64,000 nt of DNA from Ramlibacter sp. Its GTDB lineage: Bacteria; Pseudomonadota; Gammaproteobacteria; Burkholderiales; Burkholderiaceae_C. The first letter of the stretch is position 1. Every line of letters starts with the position of its first letter. Shown here piece after piece: positions 36,453 to 44,309 of this stretch. Location of the stretch: the NCBI GenBank assembly GCA_030695945.1, contig JAUYOG010000023.1:62001-126000 (forward strand), given 5' to 3'. The notes beneath the pieces were generated by a model that had not been told where the DNA came from, did no database searches, and saw only the letters and a program-made list of their open reading frames with translations. The translations under genes were made by a program, and so were the position numbers.

Positions 36453-37607
36453 ATGGCAGCAGTGTTCGAAAAACCCCCCATCACGCACCGGCTGGCCCCG
36501 ATGCTGCAAGGCTTCGACGGGCCACTGGCGTTTGCCGTGTTCCTGCTCGCCTGCGCCGGGCTGTTGACGATGTATTCGTCGGGATTCGATCACGGCACTC
36601 GCTTCGCCGACCACAGCCGCAACATGGTGCTCGCGGGCGTGATCATGTTCGTGGTGGCCCAGGTGCCGCCGCAGCGGCTCATGAGCTTCGCCGTGCCGCT
36701 CTATACCGTGGGCGTGGCGCTGCTGATCGCGGTGGCGATCTTCGGCCTCACCAAGAAGGGGGCGAGGCGCTGGCTCAACGTCGGCATCGTGATCCAGCCC
36801 AGCGAGATCCTGAAGATCGCCACGCCCCTGATGCTGGCCTGGTGGTTCCAGAAGCGCGAATCCCAGATGCGGCCCCTTGACTTCCTGGTGGCCGGCATCC
36901 TGCTGGCGATCCCGGTCGGCCTGATCGTGAAGCAGCCGGACCTGGGCACGGCCATCCTCGTGATGGTGGCGGGCCTGTCCGTGATTTTTTTCGCGGGCCT
37001 GTCGTGGAAGCTGATCGTGCCGCCGGTGGTGCTCGGCATCGTGGCCGCGGTGCTGCTGATCGTGTTCGAGGACCAGCTGTGCGCCGCGGGCGTGCGCTGG
37101 CCGATCCTGCACGACTACCAGCAGCAGCGGATCTGCACATTGCTGGACCCCGGCAAGGACCCGCTCGGCAAGGGCTTCCACATCATCCAGGGCATGATCG
37201 CGATCGGCTCCGGGGGATTCCTCGGCAAGGGGTTCATGCCGGGCACGCAGACCCACCTGGAATTCATCCCCGAGCGGACGACCGACTTCATCTTCGCGGC
37301 GTTCTCGGAGGAGTTCGGCCTCGTCGGCAACCTGTGCCTGATCGCCGGCTTCCTGTTCCTGGTGCTGCGGGGGCTGGCCATCGCGCTTGAAGCTTCGACG
37401 GTGTTCTCGCGGCTGCTGGCCGGTGCGATCACCATGATCTTCTTCACCAACGCTTTCGTGAACATGGGCATGGTGAGCGGCATCCATCCCGTGGTGGGCG
37501 TGCCGCTGCCCTTCATCAGCTATGGCGGCACGGCCATGGTCACGCTGGGCATGGGCCTGGGGATCCTGATGTCGATCTCCAAGGCCAAGCGACTGGTGCA
37601 GTCATGA
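36453..37607 (+). CDS. rodA: SEDS peptidoglycan glycosyltransferase RodA
   Basis: The elongasome lipid II polymerase that pairs with PBP2; 384 residues (E. coli 370), about ten membrane helices. Motifs are TKKGARRWLNVGIVIQPSEILKIATP, VKQPDLGTAILV (catalytic Asp) and QQQRICTLLDPGKDPLGKGFHIIQGMIAIGSGG. HPVVGVPLPFISYGGTAM follows; the GARRWL and PSE motifs are shared with FtsW. It is divergent from the YqiA-like gene with a 49-bp gap. The usual mreBCD/mrdA neighbours are not downstream here and may lie elsewhere. Confidence 0.93.
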   Translation: MAAVFEKPPITHRLAPMLQGFDGPLAFAVFLLACAGLLTMYSSGFDHGTRFADHSRNMVLAGVIMFVVAQVPPQRLMSFAVPLYTVGVALLIAVAIFGLTKKGARRWLNVGIVIQPSEILKIATPLMLAWWFQKRESQMRPLDFLVAGILLAIPVGLIVKQPDLGTAILVMVAGLSVIFFAGLSWKLIVPPVVLGIVAAVLLIVFEDQLCAAGVRWPILHDYQQQRICTLLDPGKDPLGKGFHIIQGMIAIGSGGFLGKGFMPGTQTHLEFIPERTTDFIFAAFSEEFGLVGNLCLIAGFLFLVLRGLAIALEASTVFSRLLAGAITMIFFTNAFVNMGMVSGIHPVVGVPLPFISYGGTAMVTLGMGLGILMSISKAKRLVQS

Positions 37608-37611
37608 AACA

Positions 37612-37700
37612 CCCCCCGAAGCGCCTGCGGCGCCTCCCCCCTCAAGGGGGGCGACACCAGCGGCCCGGCGAAACCGGTTCCGCGGTGTCCCCCGAAGGGA
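37612..37700 (+). repeat. Dispersed element B, copy 1
   Basis: CCCCCCGAAGCGCCTGCGGCGCCTCCCCCCTCAAGGGGGG...CGGCCCGGCGAAACCGGTTCCGCGGTG. It contains three palindromes (GCGCCTGCGGCGC, CCCCCCTCAAGGGGGG, ACCGGTTCCGCGGT). A near copy lies at 52805-52890. It fills most of the gap from rodA to the dehydrogenase gene. Confidence 0.7.
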
Positions 37701-37751
37701 GCGCGCCGTTTCGTGCGTCGCGAGTCACGCGCAGCGCGGTGGGGAACTGAG

Positions 37752-38626
37752 ATGAGAGGAGTCGCCATCGTCGGCGTCGGCAACATGGGCGGCGCGATCG
37801 CGCGGCGCCTGCTGGACCAGCGCTGGCCGGTGCAGGTGTTCGACGTCGACGCGGCCAAGGTCGCGGCATTGCAGGCGCTGGGCGCCGGCGGCCGCGGCGA
37901 CGCTGCCGCGGCGGTGGTGGGGTGCGGCGTCCTGGTCGTTTGCGTGGTGGATGCGGCCCAGGTCGAGGACGTCCTGTTCGGCCCCCGTGGCGCGGCGCAG
38001 GTGATGCGGGCGGGACAGGCCGTGCTGCTGTGCCCGACGATCGCGCCCGGCGACGTGGAGGATTTCGCCCGGCGCCTCGGAGAGCGCGGCATATCGGCGA
38101 TCGACGCGCCCATGTCCGGCGGCCCCGCACGCGCCCGGGACGGCTCCATGAGCCTGATGGTCGCCTGCGACGAGGTGGTTTTCGAGCGCCAGCGCATGGT
38201 GATCGAGGCCATGAGCAGCAAGGTGTTCCGCATCAGCGGCAGCCCCGGCGACGGCGCGCGCACCAAGCTGGTCAACAACCTGCTCGCCGGCATCAACCTG
38301 GCAGGCGCGGCCGAGGCCCTGGCGATGGCGCAGCGCCTGGGCCTGGACCCCGCCGGCACCTCGACGTGATCGAGCAATCCAGCGGCCAGAGCTGGATCGG
38401 CTCGGACCGCATGCGGCGCGCGATCGCCGGCGACTATGCGCCGCGCGCCCACGTCACCCTGTTGCAGAAAGACACCCGGCTTGCCGTGGAAGCCGCCGCC
38501 GCCGCCGGTTTCATCGGGCCGCTCGGGCCGGCCGCGCGCGACGTGTTCGCGCGCGCGGCCGCCGCGGGCCTGGGCGACCTCGATGACGCGGCCCTGTTGC
38601 GGTTGCTCTCGGAGCCGGGCCGCTAA
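37752..38626 (+). pseudogene. Beta-hydroxyacid dehydrogenase family gene with -1 frameshift
   Basis: An NAD(P)-dependent 3-hydroxyisobutyrate dehydrogenase-family protein split by a frameshift. Frame 1 (37752-38369) gives MRGVAIVGVGNMGGAIARRLL (Rossmann), APMSGGPARARDGSMSLMV and KLVNNLLAGINLAGAAEAL (catalytic Lys), then stops after LGLDPAGTST. The missing C-terminal part continues in another frame as LDVIEQSSGQSWIGSDRMRRAI...LLSEPGR, ending at 38626. One extra C near 38358-38361 (GGCACC(C)TCGACGTG) would restore a 291-residue protein of normal family length. Either the gene is newly broken or the base was lost in sequencing or assembly. The start at 37752 is the only ATG before the Rossmann motif that leaves element B out of the gene. 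Confidence 0.8.
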
Positions 38627-38668
38627 ACTGGGGCCTGGCCGCGGTACAGAGGAGGCGGCCCGCCCCCC

Positions 38669-40756
38669 ATGACGCAAATCCTGATCGTCGAGGACGACGA
38701 CGCCATCCGCAACAACATCATCCGGCTGCTCAAGCTGGAGGGCTACGACATCGTGTCGGCCATCAACGGCCGGTTGGGGCTGGAGCGCGCGCGCGAAATG
38801 CGCCCCGACGTGGTTATCTCCGATGTCAGCATGCCGGAGATGGACGGCTTCCAGCTGCTGGAGGCGATCCGGGCCGACCGCGACCTCGCGGCCACCTCCG
38901 TGATGCTGCTCACGGCGTTGGACGACCGTGCCAGCATGCGGCGCGGCATGACGGCGGGCGCCGACGATTACCTGGCCAAGCCGTTCACCCGGCTGGAACT
39001 GCTGGAGGCGCTGGAGGGGCTGCTCAGGAAGAAGGGCCGCATCGAGGAGACCATCGAGTCGGCCGTCAAGGCGCGCGAGGAGCACCTGCGCCGCGCGTTC
39101 ACGGAAAGCCTTGGCGGCACGGCCCTTCCGGACAAGTTCGCCCTGGAGGCGCCGCATGGGGCGATCCCCGACACGGTCATCGAGGCGACGGTGCTGTTCT
39201 CCGACATCCGCAACTTCACTTCGCTCGCCGAGAAGCTCAGTTCCCCCGAGGTGGCTGAACTGCTCACCGAGTATTTCGAGCGCACCTGCGAGCCCGTTCT
39301 CAAGAACGGCGGCCGCCACCTGAAGTTCATCGGCGACGGCCTGATGAGCGTATTTGCCGATACTTTGAGCGGAGGCTCGCCGCTGCCGGCGTCGCGCCGC
39401 GCGGTCTCGGCGGCGCTGGGCATGGCGCTGGCCACGCACGAGTTCCGCGGCTGGCTGGACCGGCGCTTCGGGCAGCGCGGCCTGCCGCCGTTCGCCATCG
39501 GCGTCGGGCTGCATGCCGGCGAAGTCACGATCTGCCGGCTGGGCACCATCCACAACAAGGAAACCACGCCGATCGGCGATACGGTGAACGTCGCGGCGCG
39601 CCTCGAGGCGGCGAGCAAGGAGCTGGGCTGGACCGTGGTTGCCAGCAGCGCGGTGCTGGGCACGGCCGGCGACGGCGTCCAGACCGGCGGCATGACGTCG
39701 CTCGCCGTGCGCGGCAAGAACGCATTCGTCGACGTCGCGGAGATCACCGGGCTGGTGACGAACATCGACGATCAGCGCCACGGCATGGCGACCCTCACCG
39801 AGCGCGCCGGCGAGGTGCGCGACGCGGTGCAGGTGAATTCGGAGATCACGGCCCGCGCCGTCAAGGGGGCGCTGCAGTCCAAGCTGTCGGCATTCAAGGA
39901 CCACCAGTTCGAGTCCGGGCAGGCCCCCCTGCGGCTCAAGGGTTATTGCCTCAGCCGCAAGATCGGCTCGGGCGGCATGACCGAGGTGTACCTGGCCGCC
40001 CGCGAAAGCGACGACCTGCCGGTCGTGCTCAAGGTGCTGGACGCCAGCGGCAAGGCGGCCAGCGAGCACCTTTCGCGCTTCATCCAGGAGTACGCGCTGC
40101 TGTCGCGGATCGAGCACCCGAACGTCATCCGGATCTACGACCAGGGCTTCACCGACGACCACGCGTACATCGCGATGGAGTATTTCGAGCAAGGGGACCT
40201 GCGCGCGGAGATCGCCGCGGGCATGAGCCAGCAGCGCGTGCTGGCGATCGTCGCTCAGGCGGCGCAGGCGCTGGCGGCGATCCACGAACGCGGCGTGATC
40301 CACCGGGACCTGAAGCCCGAGAACATCATGCGCAGGCCCGACGGCAGCGTGGCGCTGGCGGACTTCGGCATCGCCAAGTCGATGCTGCAGGCCGAGAACA
40401 TGGCGCTGACGCAGACGCGGCACGGCGATGTCGTGGGAACGCCGTACTACCTGAGCCCCGAGCAGGCCACCGGCCAGGTGATCACGCCGCGGTCCGACCT
40501 GTACAGCCTCGGGGTCATGATGTTCGAGATGCTGGCCGGCGAACGGCCCTTTCGCGCCGAGTCGCTGGACCTGCTGTTGGCGCGCCATCTGACGGCCCCG
40601 ACGCCCGCGCTGCCGCCCGCGCATGCGGCGCTGCAACCGGTCGTCGAACGGCTGATGGCCAAGAAGCCGGAGGACCGTTACGAGTCCGCGCTGGGCCTCT
40701 TGGCGGACCTGGACCAGAGGGCGCTGCTGCAAACCGTTACGGGGCCAAAAGCCTAG
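38669..40756 (+). CDS. Response regulator - adenylate cyclase - Ser/Thr protein kinase fusion
   Basis: One protein of 695 residues with three signalling domains. Residues about 1-125 are a receiver: acidic pocket VEDDD, phospho-acceptor Asp52 in VISDVSMPEMDG, and Lys in YLAKPF. About 165-365 are a class III nucleotide cyclase. It has metal Asps in FSDIRNFTS (about 179) and FIGDGLM (about 222), the purine-binding Lys in LKFIGD and Asp in PIGDTVN, and the transition-state Asn/Arg in NVAARLE (about 306 and 310). Lys plus Asp points to ATP, so cAMP. About 425-680 are a Hanks-type kinase: KIGSGGMTEVYLA, VVLKVL, IHRDLKPENIM, LADFGIAKS and the activation segment GTPYYLSPEQ. All catalytic residues are present. 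No adjacent histidine kinase was found. A GAGGAGG site lies about 13 bases upstream of the ATG. Confidence 0.9.
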   Translation: MTQILIVEDDDAIRNNIIRLLKLEGYDIVSAINGRLGLERAREMRPDVVISDVSMPEMDGFQLLEAIRADRDLAATSVMLLTALDDRASMRRGMTAGADDYLAKPFTRLELLEALEGLLRKKGRIEETIESAVKAREEHLRRAFTESLGGTALPDKFALEAPHGAIPDTVIEATVLFSDIRNFTSLAEKLSSPEVAELLTEYFERTCEPVLKNGGRHLKFIGDGLMSVFADTLSGGSPLPASRRAVSAALGMALATHEFRGWLDRRFGQRGLPPFAIGVGLHAGEVTICRLGTIHNKETTPIGDTVNVAARLEAASKELGWTVVASSAVLGTAGDGVQTGGMTSLAVRGKNAFVDVAEITGLVTNIDDQRHGMATLTERAGEVRDAVQVNSEITARAVKGALQSKLSAFKDHQFESGQAPLRLKGYCLSRKIGSGGMTEVYLAARESDDLPVVLKVLDASGKAASEHLSRFIQEYALLSRIEHPNVIRIYDQGFTDDHAYIAMEYFEQGDLRAEIAAGMSQQRVLAIVAQAAQALAAIHERGVIHRDLKPENIMRRPDGSVALADFGIAKSMLQAENMALTQTRHGDVVGTPYYLSPEQATGQVITPRSDLYSLGVMMFEMLAGERPFRAESLDLLLARHLTAPTPALPPAHAALQPVVERLMAKKPEDRYESALGLLADLDQRALLQTVTGPKA

Positions 40757-40765
40757 AATGACCCG

Positions 40766-42226
40766 ATGATTTCCCGCGAACCCACCATCGAGCGCCTGGC
40801 CACGGCGCAACGCCTCCTGCTGGAGCCTTTCGGCCTGACCGAAACCCACCTGTCGCGCGCCCTCGCCGAGATCGCCACGCACAGGGTTGATGACGCCGAC
40901 CTGTATTTCCAGTACACGCGCAGCGAAGGCTGGAGCCTGGAAGAGGGCATCGTCAAGACGGGCAGCTTCAGCATCGACCAGGGCGTCGGTGTTCGGGCCG
41001 TGAGCGGCGAGAAAACGGCCTTCGCCTATTCCGACGATATCTCCGAGTCGTCGCTGATGGACGCCGCGCGCACGGTGCGCACCATCGGCGCGGCGGCCGG
41101 CCAGGGCCGCGTGAAGGTGGCCACGCGCAAGATCGCGGGCGGCCGCTCGCTGTATGGCGGCGTGGATCCCATCTCCACGCTCGACAGCACGGCCAAGGTG
41201 CAATTGCTGGAGCGTGCCGAGAAGTTGGCCCGCTCCAAGGACCCCCGGGTGGCCCAGGTCATGGCGGGACTGGCCAGCGAGTACGACGTGGTCATGGTCG
41301 CGCGTGCCGACGGCACCCTGGCAGCGGACGTACGTCCGCTGGTGCGGCTGTCGATCACCGTCATTGCCGAGCAGGACGGCCGGCGCGAGGTCGGCTCCGG
41401 CGGCGGCGGCGGCCGTTTCGGCTTGGCCTACTTCGATGACGAGCGCATCGAAAGCTACGTGGACGACGCGGTCAGGGCCGCGCTCACGAACCTCGAGTCG
41501 CGTCCCGCGCCAGCGGGGGAGATGACCGTGGTGCTCGGCCCCGGCTGGCCCGGCATCCTGCTGCACGAGGCCATCGGCCATGGCCTGGAAGGCGACTTCA
41601 ACCGCAAGGGCTCGAGCGCGTTCTCCGGGCGCGTGGGCAAGCGGGTGGCGGCCAAGGGGGTCACTGTCCTCGACGACGGGACGATCGCGGACCGCCGCGG
41701 CTCGCTGAACGTGGACGACGAGGGCAACGCCAGCCAGCGCACCGTGCTCATCGAGGACGGTATCCTGCGCGGCTACATCCAGGATTCGCTCAATGCGCGC
41801 CTGATGGGCGTGACGCCGACCGGCAACGGCCGCCGCGAAAGCTACGCGCACGTCCCGATGCCGCGCATGACCAACACCTACATGCTCGGCGGCGACCGCA
41901 AGCCCGACGAGATCGTGGCCAGCATCAAGAAGGGCCTCTATGCGACCAATTTCGGCGGCGGGCAGGTGGACATCACGTCGGGAAAGTTCGTGTTCTCGGC
42001 CAGCGAGGCCTTCTGGGTCGAGAACGGCAAGATCCTCTACCCGGTCAAGGGCGCCACGATCGTCGGCAACGGGCCGGACGCGCTGACGCGCGTGACCATG
42101 ATCGGCGACGACATGGCGCTGGACACCGGCGTGGGCACCTGCGGCAAGGAGGGCCAGAGCGTGCCGGTGGGCGTGGGCCAGCCGACACTGCGCATCGACG
42201 GCCTGACCGTCGGCGGCACGGCCTGA
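40766..42226 (+). CDS. tldD: Metalloprotease TldD
   Basis: A zinc protease subunit of the TldD/TldE complex, known for microcin/peptide maturation and CcdA degradation in E. coli; 486 residues. The metal motif HEAIGHGLEGD (HExxxH, about residues 263-273) and the conserved GGGGRFGLAYFDD, NAVARLMGVTPTGNGRRESY-type segment (here LNARLMGVTPTGNGRRES) and MRMTNTY-like stretch PMPRMTNTYMLGGD are present. The C-terminal GDDMALDTGVGTCGKEGQSVPVGVGQPTLRI is typical. tldE/pmbA is not in the window. The gene follows the fusion kinase by 9 bases and may share its transcript. Confidence 0.95.
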   Translation: MISREPTIERLATAQRLLLEPFGLTETHLSRALAEIATHRVDDADLYFQYTRSEGWSLEEGIVKTGSFSIDQGVGVRAVSGEKTAFAYSDDISESSLMDAARTVRTIGAAAGQGRVKVATRKIAGGRSLYGGVDPISTLDSTAKVQLLERAEKLARSKDPRVAQVMAGLASEYDVVMVARADGTLAADVRPLVRLSITVIAEQDGRREVGSGGGGGRFGLAYFDDERIESYVDDAVRAALTNLESRPAPAGEMTVVLGPGWPGILLHEAIGHGLEGDFNRKGSSAFSGRVGKRVAAKGVTVLDDGTIADRRGSLNVDDEGNASQRTVLIEDGILRGYIQDSLNARLMGVTPTGNGRRESYAHVPMPRMTNTYMLGGDRKPDEIVASIKKGLYATNFGGGQVDITSGKFVFSASEAFWVENGKILYPVKGATIVGNGPDALTRVTMIGDDMALDTGVGTCGKEGQSVPVGVGQPTLRIDGLTVGGTA

Positions 42227-42235
42227 AGAGATGTT

Positions 42236-42303
42236 GGCCCCCACGCTCCCAGTGGTCGCTGCCCCCCGAGGGGGCCTGGCCCTGCTTGGGAGCGGCCCGG
42301 CGC
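42236..42303 (+). repeat. Dispersed palindromic element A, copy 4
   Basis: GGCCCCCACGCTCCCAGTGGTCGCTGCCCCCCGAGGGGGCCTGG...CTTGGGAGCGGCCCGGCGC. It has the same orientation as copy 1 and fills the gap after tldD. Confidence 0.65.
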
Positions 42304-42307
42304 AGGG

Positions 42308-42889
42308 GTGACCGCGCGGCGGACAGAACGCATGGCCCGCGACCCGCGCCTTCCGATCGACCCGTCCACCAACCTGCCGAGCATCCACTCGTTCGGCGAG
42401 CTGAGCAACTTCCTGCGCGGCTCCGTCGCCGACGAGGACAGCCGGCATTTTTCGGACAGCATGAGCCAGCTCGCGGTGCACATCGAGGCGATCATCGCGG
42501 GCCTGCGCCTGAACCGCGCGCGCGTCACGGTCGCGCCGATGCTGGTGGACCTGCTCACGGTCGTGCGCGGCCACCGCAACCTCGTCGTCGGGCTGGGGCT
42601 GCCCTGGCGCGGCCTCTATGAATATGCCGCCTACCTGCAGGCGCTGAACAACTTTCGCGTCCTGATCGGCCAGTGGCTGCTGGACGGCGGTCCGCGCAGC
42701 GCGCAGCTGCTGGTCTCTGCCGAGGACTTCGAGCTGGTGGCCTGGCGCACGCTGGGCGAAGGCATGCTGCTGATCGACATGTACGAGCAGTGGGCGGGCA
42801 GCGATCACCCGGAGCAGTCCTCCCTGGCGTCCCTGAGCGAGCCGCAGGTGGAGCGCGCGCTGCAATGGTGGAAGAAGCTGAGGCTGTAG
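42308..42889 (+). CDS. Conserved-looking protein of unknown function
   Basis: A protein of up to 193 residues with no recognised family. It is soluble and largely helical (EDSRHFSDSMSQLAVHIEAIIAGLRLNRARVTVAPML...), with a hydrophobic middle (VVGLGLPWRGLYEYAAYLQALNNFRVLIGQWLL). It ends with SEPQVERALQWWKKLRL. The start may be GTG 42308, at the end of element A, or ATG 42332 eight codons later; neither has a strong ribosome-binding site. Codon use fits the neighbours, and the ORF stops just 32 bases before the aroG leader peptide. It may be cotranscribed with tldD. Confidence 0.6.
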   Translation: MTARRTERMARDPRLPIDPSTNLPSIHSFGELSNFLRGSVADEDSRHFSDSMSQLAVHIEAIIAGLRLNRARVTVAPMLVDLLTVVRGHRNLVVGLGLPWRGLYEYAAYLQALNNFRVLIGQWLLDGGPRSAQLLVSAEDFELVAWRTLGEGMLLIDMYEQWAGSDHPEQSSLASLSEPQVERALQWWKKLRL

Positions 42890-42905
42890 GACCTATGCCG
42901 CGTTG

Positions 42906-42914
42906 TGCTACATT
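42906..42914 (+). promoter_or_regulatory. Candidate extended -10 promoter of the aroG leader
   Basis: TGCTACATT is an extended -10 element (TGnTACATT) without a clear -35. Transcription from about 42921 would start one base before the leader-peptide ATG at 42922, giving a leaderless message, which would explain why no Shine-Dalgarno is seen there. Confidence 0.35.
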
Positions 42915-42921
42915 TCCTTCC

Positions 42922-42993
42922 ATGCATACGGTTCGCGCGTATTTTTTTGGCTACTTTTGGCATCTCACGTCCACCGGCGGCAGAGAGATCTGA
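42922..42993 (+). CDS. Aromatic-codon leader peptide of aroG attenuator
   Basis: A 23-residue peptide MHTVRAYFFGYFWHLTSTGGREI. Seven residues in a row (YFFGYFW) contain two Tyr, three Phe and one Trp, a density expected only in leader peptides of aromatic-amino-acid attenuators. The start could instead be the in-frame ATG at 42895 (32 residues). Codons for Thr-Gly-Gly near the end include CCGGCGG, which is the antiterminator arm. A ribosome that stalls at the Phe/Tyr/Trp codons would leave this arm free; one that reaches the stop would cover it. The gene downstream is DAHP synthase, the first enzyme of the pathway that makes these amino acids. Confidence 0.8.
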   Translation: MHTVRAYFFGYFWHLTSTGGREI

Positions 42994-43036
42994 GCGTACC
43001 CAGCAAAAACGCAACGACCCCCTAGCAAACCGCCGG
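42974..43036 (+). promoter_or_regulatory. Antiterminator pairing for aroG attenuation
   Basis: CCGGCGG at 42974-42980 (inside the leader peptide) is identical to the 3' arm of the terminator and is the exact complement of its 5' arm CCGCCGG at 43030-43036. The two pairings are mutually exclusive, as in classical ribosome-mediated attenuation. The core pairing is 7 bp, all G-C. Confidence 0.7.
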
Positions 43037-43055
43037 ATCCCGGCGGTTTTTTTTT
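43027..43055 (+). terminator. Intrinsic terminator/attenuator before aroG
   Basis: AAACCGCCGG (43027-43036) pairs with CCGGCGGTTT (43040-43049) around an ATC loop, and the T run continues to 43055 (nine T in all). It is the strongest intrinsic terminator in the window. It lies 33 bases after the leader-peptide stop and 38 bases before the aroG ATG. Confidence 0.9.
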
Positions 43056-43093
43056 GCCCGAACCCATTTTCCGAACCCGAGAGGAGCCCGCGA

Positions 43094-44218
43094 ATGAATG
43101 CCAAAGCCACGGCCGCCAGCGAAGGCTGGTATGCGCACCCCGTCGACAAGACCAGCGAGACCGACGACGAGCGCATCAAGGACATCACCGTGCTGCCCCC
43201 TCCGGAACACCTGATCCGCTTCTTCCCGATCCACGGGACGGCGGTGGAAGCGCTGATCACCGACACACGCCGCAACATCCACAACATCATGGCCGGCAAG
43301 GACGACCGCCTGCTCGTCGTGATCGGCCCCTGCTCGATCCACGATCCCGGTGCGGCCCTCGACTACGCGCGCCGGCTGAAGGAGGCGCGTGGAAAGTACG
43401 CCGGCACCCTGGAAATCGTGATGCGGGTCTATTTCGAGAAGCCGCGCACGACCGTCGGCTGGAAGGGCCTGATCAACGACCCCTACCTCGACGAGAGCTA
43501 CCGCATCGACGAGGGCTTGCGCATCGCGCGGCAGCTGCTGATCGAGATCAACCGCCTGGGCCTGCCGGCCGGCAGCGAGTTCCTGGACGTCATCTCGCCG
43601 CAGTACATCGGCGACCTGATCTCCTGGGGCGCGATCGGCGCGCGCACGACGGAAAGCCAGGTGCACCGGGAGCTTGCGTCGGGCCTCTCGGCGCCGATCG
43701 GCTTCAAGAACGGCACCGACGGCAACATCCGGATCGCCACGGATGCGATCCAGGCGGCCGCCCGCGGGCACCATTTCCTGTCCGTGCACAAGAACGGCCA
43801 GGTGGCGATCGTGCAGACCAACGGCAACAAGGACTGCCACGTGATCCTGCGCGGGGGCAGGGCGCCCAACTACGACTTCGCCAGCGTGGCGGCGGCCTGC
43901 AAGGACCTGGAAGCGGCCAGGCTGCCGCAGACGCTGATGGTCGATTGCAGCCATGCCAACAGCAGCAAGCAGCACGACAGGCAGGTGGACGTGGCGCGGG
44001 ATATCGCCGGCCAGGTCGCCAGGGGGTCGCACTGCGTTTTCGGCGTGATGGTGGAAAGCCACCTGAACGCCGGCGCCCAGAAGTTCACGCCCGGCAAGGA
44101 CGATCCGGCCGCGCTGGACTACGGCAAGAGCATCACGGATGCCTGCCTGGGCTGGGGCGAGTCGCTCCAGGTGCTCGACCTCTTGTCCGATGCCGTCAAG
44201 GCACGCCGTCTCCTCTAA
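43094..44218 (+). CDS. aroG: 3-deoxy-7-phosphoheptulonate (DAHP) synthase
   Basis: A class I (AroFGH-type) DAHP synthase joining phosphoenolpyruvate and erythrose 4-phosphate, the first step of aromatic synthesis; 374 residues (E. coli AroG 350). Motifs are VVIGPCSIHDPGAALDYA, MRVYFEKPRTTVGWKGLINDPYLD and GARTTESQVHRELASGLSAPIGFKNGTDGN. HVILRGGRAPNYD and DCSHANSSKQ carry metal and substrate residues. A GAGAGGAG site lies before the ATG at 43094. Expression is probably controlled by the leader peptide and terminator upstream; the enzyme may also be feedback inhibited, but the isozyme type (Phe, Tyr or Trp) cannot be read safely. Confidence 0.95.
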   Translation: MNAKATAASEGWYAHPVDKTSETDDERIKDITVLPPPEHLIRFFPIHGTAVEALITDTRRNIHNIMAGKDDRLLVVIGPCSIHDPGAALDYARRLKEARGKYAGTLEIVMRVYFEKPRTTVGWKGLINDPYLDESYRIDEGLRIARQLLIEINRLGLPAGSEFLDVISPQYIGDLISWGAIGARTTESQVHRELASGLSAPIGFKNGTDGNIRIATDAIQAAARGHHFLSVHKNGQVAIVQTNGNKDCHVILRGGRAPNYDFASVAAACKDLEAARLPQTLMVDCSHANSSKQHDRQVDVARDIAGQVARGSHCVFGVMVESHLNAGAQKFTPGKDDPAALDYGKSITDACLGWGESLQVLDLLSDAVKARRLL

Positions 44219-44241
44219 ACCAGCCATATACAGAAACACTG

Positions 44242-44270
44242 TTTACATAAAGTAACGTTTGGGGTAGATT
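44242..44270 (+). promoter_or_regulatory. Candidate sigma-70 promoter before the tandem paralogues
   Basis: TTTACA (44242-44247), a 17-base spacer and TAGATT (44265-44270) in an unusually AT-rich stretch after aroG. The start of transcription would fall near 44277, about 33 bases before the ATG of the first paralogue. Confidence 0.5.
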
Positions 44271-44309
44271 TGCTCCCGGCCCCGCAGTGCACTTGGGGCT
44301 GCCAGCAAT

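Noticed and set aside
38350-38370. Programmed -1 frameshift in the dehydrogenase gene
   Set aside because: No slippery heptamer or downstream pseudoknot was evident, and the family is not known to use frameshifting. A simple one-base loss is more likely.
37520-42865. Minus-strand ORF of 1781 codons on the track
   Set aside because: It lies antisense to rodA, the dehydrogenase, the fusion kinase and tldD. The translation is His/Arg/Gln/Gly-rich with no domain. Long open antisense frames are expected in DNA this GC-rich.
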